Below, piece after piece: positions 13,391-16,816 of a stretch of 16,816 nt of DNA (the first letter of the stretch is position 1; each line of letters begins with the position of its first letter). The notes beneath the pieces were generated by a model. That model did no database searches. It was given only the letters and a program-made list of their open reading frames with translations, and was not told the origin of the DNA. The translations under genes and the position numbers were made by a program. Origin of the DNA: Prevotellaceae bacterium UBA4336 (GTDB lineage: Bacteria > Bacteroidota > Bacteroidia > Bacteroidales > Bacteroidaceae); the NCBI GenBank assembly GCA_002394305.1, contig DGTM01000025.1:34598-51413 (forward strand). Reading direction: 5' to 3'.

Positions 13391-13561
13391 ATGAAGAATG
13401 TAATACTAATACATAATTAATTCAAGTTTCGGGTGTTCTTCGCACAGGCGCAGGCACAGGCCGAACAGTCGAGTTACAACAAGGGGCAGAAAACAATGCT
13501 TAACTCTTCCCCACAGGAACTACTGCCTTTCAGGGCTGAAACTACTGCCTTTCAGGGCTGA
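13391..13561 (+). pseudogene. possible remnant of a secreted-protein gene
   Basis: The frame from ATG 13391 reads MKNVILIHN, a stop at 13418-13420, then FKFRVFFAQAQAQAEQSSYN and 27 more residues to a stop at 13559. The stretch VFFAQAQAQAEQ looks like the end of a signal peptide and mature N-terminus. The frame then runs into the 22-bp repeats. With 47 codons after the stop and no homology seen, this is weak. It could be chance. Confidence 0.2.
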
Positions 13562-13603
13562 AACTACTACCTTTCAAGCCTGAAGCCACTACCTTTATCT
13601 GCC
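13517..13603. repeat. four tandem 22-bp units carrying TTTCAG-CTGAAA palindromes
   Basis: Units start at 13517 (21 bases), 13538, 13560 and 13582, with core ACTACTGCCTTTCAGGGCT or variants. Each unit boundary between the first three forms TTTCAG-GG-CTGAAA or a near palindrome. The last two units are diverged. Confidence 0.85.
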
Positions 13604-13674
13604 AGTATCTGCTAAAGCCTCATATACAAAGCGTTTCCGGCACATCCGAAACTTCAATAATAAGGTATAAAGTC

Positions 13675-14727
13675 ATGAACAAAACAATCTTCACTATCCT
13701 GCTTGCCCTCGTCAGCGTGGCAAGTCAGGCACAGATTCACTATCGAATAGAAGGAAACATCGGTATGCCCGACTTCACGGGGAAGGTCGAGATATGCGAT
13801 GTAATGAAAGCCGTAGTGGTTGACTCAATCGATGTCGTGAACGGAATTGTAGTTCCCAAAGAGGATAACTTGCCAGAGATGGCGTTCTGCGTTTTCAAGG
13901 AAATTGTGCCTGATGCGGCAGGAAAAGAGAAAAAGGACACATCCGGGCCGCCATATCTCTTCCTGTTCATCGACCAAGGCACTACGCACTTGAACGGAAC
14001 AGACGAGAACGGATGGCTTCGTTACGACGGCACACCCATCTGCGAAGAGATAAAGACATTTAAGGCGACCTTCCGCTTTGACAAAAGTCAGGAAATGTCC
14101 AACTATCTCCACGACCTTATCAGCCGTCATGCAACTGATGCCTATGGTCTCTATATCCTCATAAACGAAGCGCGTGTCAGCCTCAAACCCTCCGTTTGGA
14201 TGGAGCTTTACGACAAACTCATGCTTGCCAATGGAGACTATATCAAAGCCACGCCTCACCTATGGGCTGACTTGGAAAAGATTAAGAGCAAGATGGAAAA
14301 GACGTCGAACACCGATGAGGGCAACAAGTTTGTGGACTTCGCCGTGGAATACGACGGCAAGACAACTCGCCTCAGTGATTATGTGGGCAAAGGGCAATAT
14401 GTACTCGTTGACTTTTGGGCTTCATGGTGCGGTCCCTGCCGTGCAGAGATTCCCAATTTGATTGCAGCCTATAATAAATATAAGGAAAAAGGATTGGAGG
14501 TGGTTGGCATTGCAGCCTGGGATATACCCGAGGACACGATGAAAGCCATCGAAGATGAGAAAATTCCCTATCCGCAAATCATCAATTCTCAGCAGTTAGC
14601 CACCGACCTCTACAGCATCTCAGGCATTCCTGAAATCATCCTCTTCTCCCCCGACGGCACCATCCTCAAGCGGGGCTTGCGCGGCGACGACATCGAAAAG
14701 GCTTTGGCGAAAATCTTCGGGGAGTGA
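13675..14727 (+). CDS. TlpA-like thioredoxin with divergent N-domain, paralogue 2
   Basis: 350 residues. The signal peptide MNKTIFTILLALVSVASQAQ is almost that of paralogues 1 and 3. Residues about 21-120 form a beta-rich DUF4369-like domain (YRIEGNIGMPDFTGKVEI) with little similarity to paralogue 1. A helical linker follows (about 130-210). The thioredoxin domain starts near 218 with W251-CGPC (C252, C255) in LVDFWASWCGPCRAEIPN and cis-proline SGIPEIIL. Its last 100 bases, including bases after the stop, nearly match those of paralogue 1. A periplasmic thiol-disulfide role is expected from the family. The next gene follows after 38 bases without a terminator, so the two are probably co-transcribed. 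Confidence 0.92.
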   Translation: MNKTIFTILLALVSVASQAQIHYRIEGNIGMPDFTGKVEICDVMKAVVVDSIDVVNGIVVPKEDNLPEMAFCVFKEIVPDAAGKEKKDTSGPPYLFLFIDQGTTHLNGTDENGWLRYDGTPICEEIKTFKATFRFDKSQEMSNYLHDLISRHATDAYGLYILINEARVSLKPSVWMELYDKLMLANGDYIKATPHLWADLEKIKSKMEKTSNTDEGNKFVDFAVEYDGKTTRLSDYVGKGQYVLVDFWASWCGPCRAEIPNLIAAYNKYKEKGLEVVGIAAWDIPEDTMKAIEDEKIPYPQIINSQQLATDLYSISGIPEIILFSPDGTILKRGLRGDDIEKALAKIFGE

Positions 14728-14765
14728 AAGTGGCACTAAATATAATAATATAAGGTATAAGGATT

Positions 14766-15824
14766 ATGAAAAGGGACATTATCACTATCTTGCTTGCCCT
14801 CATCAGCGTGGCAAGTCAGGCACAGACGAAAGTAAACATTCACGGCATCTGTGAGTCAGATGCGAAAAGCATCTCTATCATGAAGAACATGGATGGTAGC
14901 GGCGGGCAAGACAGCGTAGCTGTCACAAACGGCAAATGGGAATACATGAAAGAACTGCCAGCAGATGTCTATACGCTTCTCTTTATCTCCGACGTAAAGG
15001 CAAAGCAGGCAAAGCAGGAAGACGTCATAGTTGTTATGGCAGACAGCATTCCTACGGAAATCGACTTGACCACAGGTACAGTCAAAGGCTCGAAGGCTTC
15101 CGAGGCAATGAATGCCACCTGGAAGGAATTGTTTGCTTCGATGAAGAACGACAACGGGCTGGCAGCGGTTCAGCAGATGCGCAAAGCTGTATTGGACAAC
15201 ACCGACTCGATGCTGCCCGTCGTGTTCGTCCCGATGATGTACAAAGGACTGACGTACCCTGAACTGCAAAAGATATTCCGTCCGGGAGCACCATACGAGA
15301 ACCATCCCGCCATGAAGGAAGCGAAGGAACACATGTCCCAAATACAAGAAGCATATCAAAAAGAGCGTCAGGAACTCTTGCAGAGCCAGAAGGCGCGTGC
15401 CGTCGGAAACAAATTCACGGACATCGCCATGAACGACACCACAGGCCGTGAGCGCCGCCTGAGCGAATGGTGCGGCAAAGGCCGGTATGTGCTCATCGAC
15501 TTTTGGGCATCGTGGTGCGGCCCCTGTCGTGCCGAGATGCCTAACGTGACTGCCTGCTACGAGAAGTATCACGCAAAGGGACTCGACATCGTTGCCATCT
15601 CGTTCGACACGAACAAGGAAGCTTGGCTTCGTGCCATCAATACGATGAAGATGCCGTGGGTGCATCTGAGCGACTTGGCAGGATGGAACAGCCTTGGCGC
15701 GAAGACTTACGACATCAAGGGCATCCCAGCCAATATCCTTCTTGACGGCGAGGGCAACATTATCGACAACGACCTTCGCGACTATATGCTTGAAGAGAAA
15801 CTCGCCGAAATCTTCGGGGAGTGA
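14766..15824 (+). CDS. TlpA-like thioredoxin with divergent N-domain, paralogue 3
   Basis: 352 residues. The signal peptide MKRDIITILLALISVASQAQ matches the other copies. Residues about 21-110 are a DUF4369-like beta domain (VNIHGICESDAKSISIMKNM, NGKWEYMKELPADVYTLLF). A long charged helix follows (about 183-210, MKEAKEHMSQIQEAYQKERQ). The thioredoxin domain has W250-CGPC (C251, C254) in LIDFWASWCGPCRAEMPN and cis-proline KGIPANILL. The C-terminus EEKLAEIFGE differs from paralogues 1 and 2 and resembles paralogue 4 (QAKLAEIFEE). The domain order is that of bacteroidal TlpA-like disulfide reductases. Substrates are unknown. Confidence 0.92.
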   Translation: MKRDIITILLALISVASQAQTKVNIHGICESDAKSISIMKNMDGSGGQDSVAVTNGKWEYMKELPADVYTLLFISDVKAKQAKQEDVIVVMADSIPTEIDLTTGTVKGSKASEAMNATWKELFASMKNDNGLAAVQQMRKAVLDNTDSMLPVVFVPMMYKGLTYPELQKIFRPGAPYENHPAMKEAKEHMSQIQEAYQKERQELLQSQKARAVGNKFTDIAMNDTTGRERRLSEWCGKGRYVLIDFWASWCGPCRAEMPNVTACYEKYHAKGLDIVAISFDTNKEAWLRAINTMKMPWVHLSDLAGWNSLGAKTYDIKGIPANILLDGEGNIIDNDLRDYMLEEKLAEIFGE

Positions 15825-15855
15825 AGAAGGAACACAATTAGTCATATATTAAACT

Positions 15856-15930
15856 ACGAATTGCACGAATTACACGAATTATTTCTGCCAACTGAGGGCG
15901 TAGCCAATTCGTGTAATTCGTGCAATTCGT
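15856..15930. repeat. 25-bp perfect inverted repeat with 9-bp period
   Basis: The arm at 15856-15880 is built from ACGAATTGC, ACGAATTAC and ACGAATT. The exact reverse complement is at 15906-15930, with a 25-base centre. It lies between paralogues 3 and 4 and would form a very stable hairpin on either strand. It could attenuate or protect the upstream transcript. Confidence 0.9.
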
Positions 15931-15978
15931 GGTAAGAAAAAACATTTGTTTTGTGAGGTTACTTAATAAGGTAAAAAG

Positions 15979-16581
15979 ATGAAGCGGATTCTCAAAAAGA
16001 TAGTGAAGGTCATTCTCTACACCTTGCTTATACTTGTACTTGCGTTTATTTCCATATTTGCATGGGATAAGGTAAACCAGAAATGGCGCGAACTCAACTT
16101 TAAGCCCAAGCCGCAGCTGACAGTCATAGGCAAGCCGTTCGTCGACTTTGAAGCCGAGTTGCCCGACAGTACCGTGCATCGTCTGTCCGAATATGCAGGC
16201 AAGGGGCAGTATGTCCTGCTCGACTTCTGGGCATCGTGGTGTGGCAGTTGCATCCGCTCTTTCCCCATGTTGATGGAGTTGCACGAGAAGTATCACGACC
16301 GAGGCCTGCTCATCATCGGCATCTCTCACGACAGGAACCCCGACGCCTGGCGTTATGCGCTCAGTCAGCACGCGTGTCCCTGGCCCATGCTGCGCGAAAC
16401 GACTGCTTCCTGGGAAGGTAACACCTCCGCATCAGCCTTGTATGCCATAGAATATCTCCCGACGTTTGTCCTGCTCGCCCCCGACGGACAAGTCATCTTC
16501 TCCCCTTACGAAAAGCATGGGTTTGTCGATGACGAACGGCAGCAATTGCAGGCGAAGCTGGCCGAAATCTTCGAAGAGTGA
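15979..16581 (+). CDS. membrane-anchored TlpA-like thioredoxin, paralogue 4
   Basis: 200 residues. An N-terminal membrane anchor (MKRILKKIVK then VILYTLLILVLAFISIFAW, about residues 11-29) replaces the cleaved signal peptide of the other copies, and there is no DUF4369-like domain. The thioredoxin domain starts near residue 48 (VIGKPFVDFEAELPD) with W87-CGSC (C88, C91) and cis-proline EYLPTFVLL. The middle dipeptide GS differs from GP or PP in the other three, which in this fold tends to change redox potential. It starts after the leader AATAAGGTAAAAAG, shared with paralogue 1. It probably reduces disulfides at the outer face of the inner membrane; the partner is unknown. Confidence 0.92.
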   Translation: MKRILKKIVKVILYTLLILVLAFISIFAWDKVNQKWRELNFKPKPQLTVIGKPFVDFEAELPDSTVHRLSEYAGKGQYVLLDFWASWCGSCIRSFPMLMELHEKYHDRGLLIIGISHDRNPDAWRYALSQHACPWPMLRETTASWEGNTSASALYAIEYLPTFVLLAPDGQVIFSPYEKHGFVDDERQQLQAKLAEIFEE

Positions 16582-16698
16582 AACATACCTTGCAGTGAAG
16601 TCCTCCAACGACATGTGAGTAGTTTGCCAATAACTCGTTAGTAAATCGTCAATTACTGGCGGATAGCGTGAGCGCGTGATGCTTTCTGTTGCCTAATC

Positions 16699-16736
16699 AG
16701 CCGTCTGGGACAGCTCCCCGACGGCTTTTCTTTTAC
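16699..16736 (+). terminator. rho-independent terminator closing the thioredoxin cluster
   Basis: AGCCGTC (16699-16705) and GACGGCT (16720-16726) form a 7-bp stem, extended inward by GGG/CCC after one mismatch, followed by TTTCTTTTAC. It lies 117 bases after the stop at 16581. Nothing recognisable was seen in 16582-16698. Confidence 0.85.
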
Positions 16737-16741
16737 TTTGT

Positions 16742-16772
16742 TTTGCAGTTTCGATGAATTGTCGTATCTTTG
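16742..16772 (+). promoter_or_regulatory. Bacteroidetes promoter firing out of the right edge
   Basis: TTTG at 16742-16745 and TATCTTTG at 16765-16772 are 19 bases apart, matching the consensus. The gene it serves lies beyond the window; no start codon with a long frame is seen before 16816. Confidence 0.75.
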
Positions 16773-16816
16773 CCAGACAGATAAATCAGTTTAACTTTCG
16801 GAAGTAAAAGAGGAAG

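Larger units (their letters stand above)
13081..13674. other. 594-base non-coding stretch packed with repeats
   Basis: It contains, in order: a terminator (13151-13189), two 17-bp dyads (13223-13262), five heptads (13271-13305) against a -7 box (13312-13319), two tandem CCCCCTAA repeats (13339-13390), a possible decayed reading frame (13391-13561) and four 22-bp units (13517-13603). No intact gene was found. The leader AATAATAAGGTATAAAG precedes the next gene. Confidence 0.75.

Noticed and set aside
13517..13603. CRISPR-like array of 22-bp units
   Set aside because: Units are directly adjacent with no spacers, and no cas gene is present.

Overview
The window looks like a chromosomal segment of a Bacteroidales bacterium, most probably a member of the Prevotellaceae. 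This rests on: promoters of the Bacteroidetes type (-7 box TAnnTTTG, found at seven places); few clear Shine-Dalgarno sites; a lipoprotein with an acidic tail after the lipobox; ECF sigma/anti-sigma pairs; DUF4369-like/TlpA thioredoxins; and a lysS-gpsA pair. Species cannot be told from the sequence alone.

Layout. (1) 113-1000, minus: a surface-type lipoprotein, then about 550 bases without a gene that hold a strong 16-bp inverted repeat. (2) 1547-2334, minus: a toxin-antitoxin pair whose PIN toxin is broken by one stop codon while the antitoxin is intact. (3) 2670-5090, plus: a translationally coupled operon of a secreted helical-repeat-like protein, an ECF sigma factor and a small membrane-anchored partner. 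(4) 5215-6692: a second ECF sigma factor with a larger membrane-anchored anti-sigma-like protein, closed by a strong terminator. (5) 6956-9102: three consecutive two-gene toxin-antitoxin operons (PIN, RelE/ParE-like, YafQ-like), each with its own promoter. (6) 9189-12019: lysS and gpsA, overlapping by 13 bases, with strongly C-ending codon use. (7) 12091-16581: four tandem TlpA-like thioredoxin genes, three with nearly identical signal peptides and two with nearly identical 3' ends. (8) A terminator and a promoter firing out of the right edge.

The most unusual thread is a family of short repeats with a 7-bp period (one array has an 8-bp period, one 9). Arrays lie 6-10 bases upstream of the -7 box at four promoters (a degenerate fifth is at 6862-6909). 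The same kind of array also sits inside reading frames: nine heptads (63 bp, 21 codons) in lysS, and two inverted blocks of five heptads in the anti-sigma gene. The neighbouring sigma gene carries a different palindromic intergenic-type repeat in frame. This recalls the protein-coding palindromic elements of Rickettsia and the heptameric STRR repeats of cyanobacteria, but I know of no description for this group. The three complete toxin-antitoxin operons also share an upstream cassette, although their antitoxins and toxins belong to different families.

How the genes work together: the sigma/anti-sigma modules probably sense envelope state. The thioredoxins probably act on periplasmic disulfides. 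The toxin-antitoxin cluster looks like accessory DNA placed before the housekeeping lysS-gpsA pair. No CRISPR array, tRNA, rRNA or complete insertion sequence was seen.
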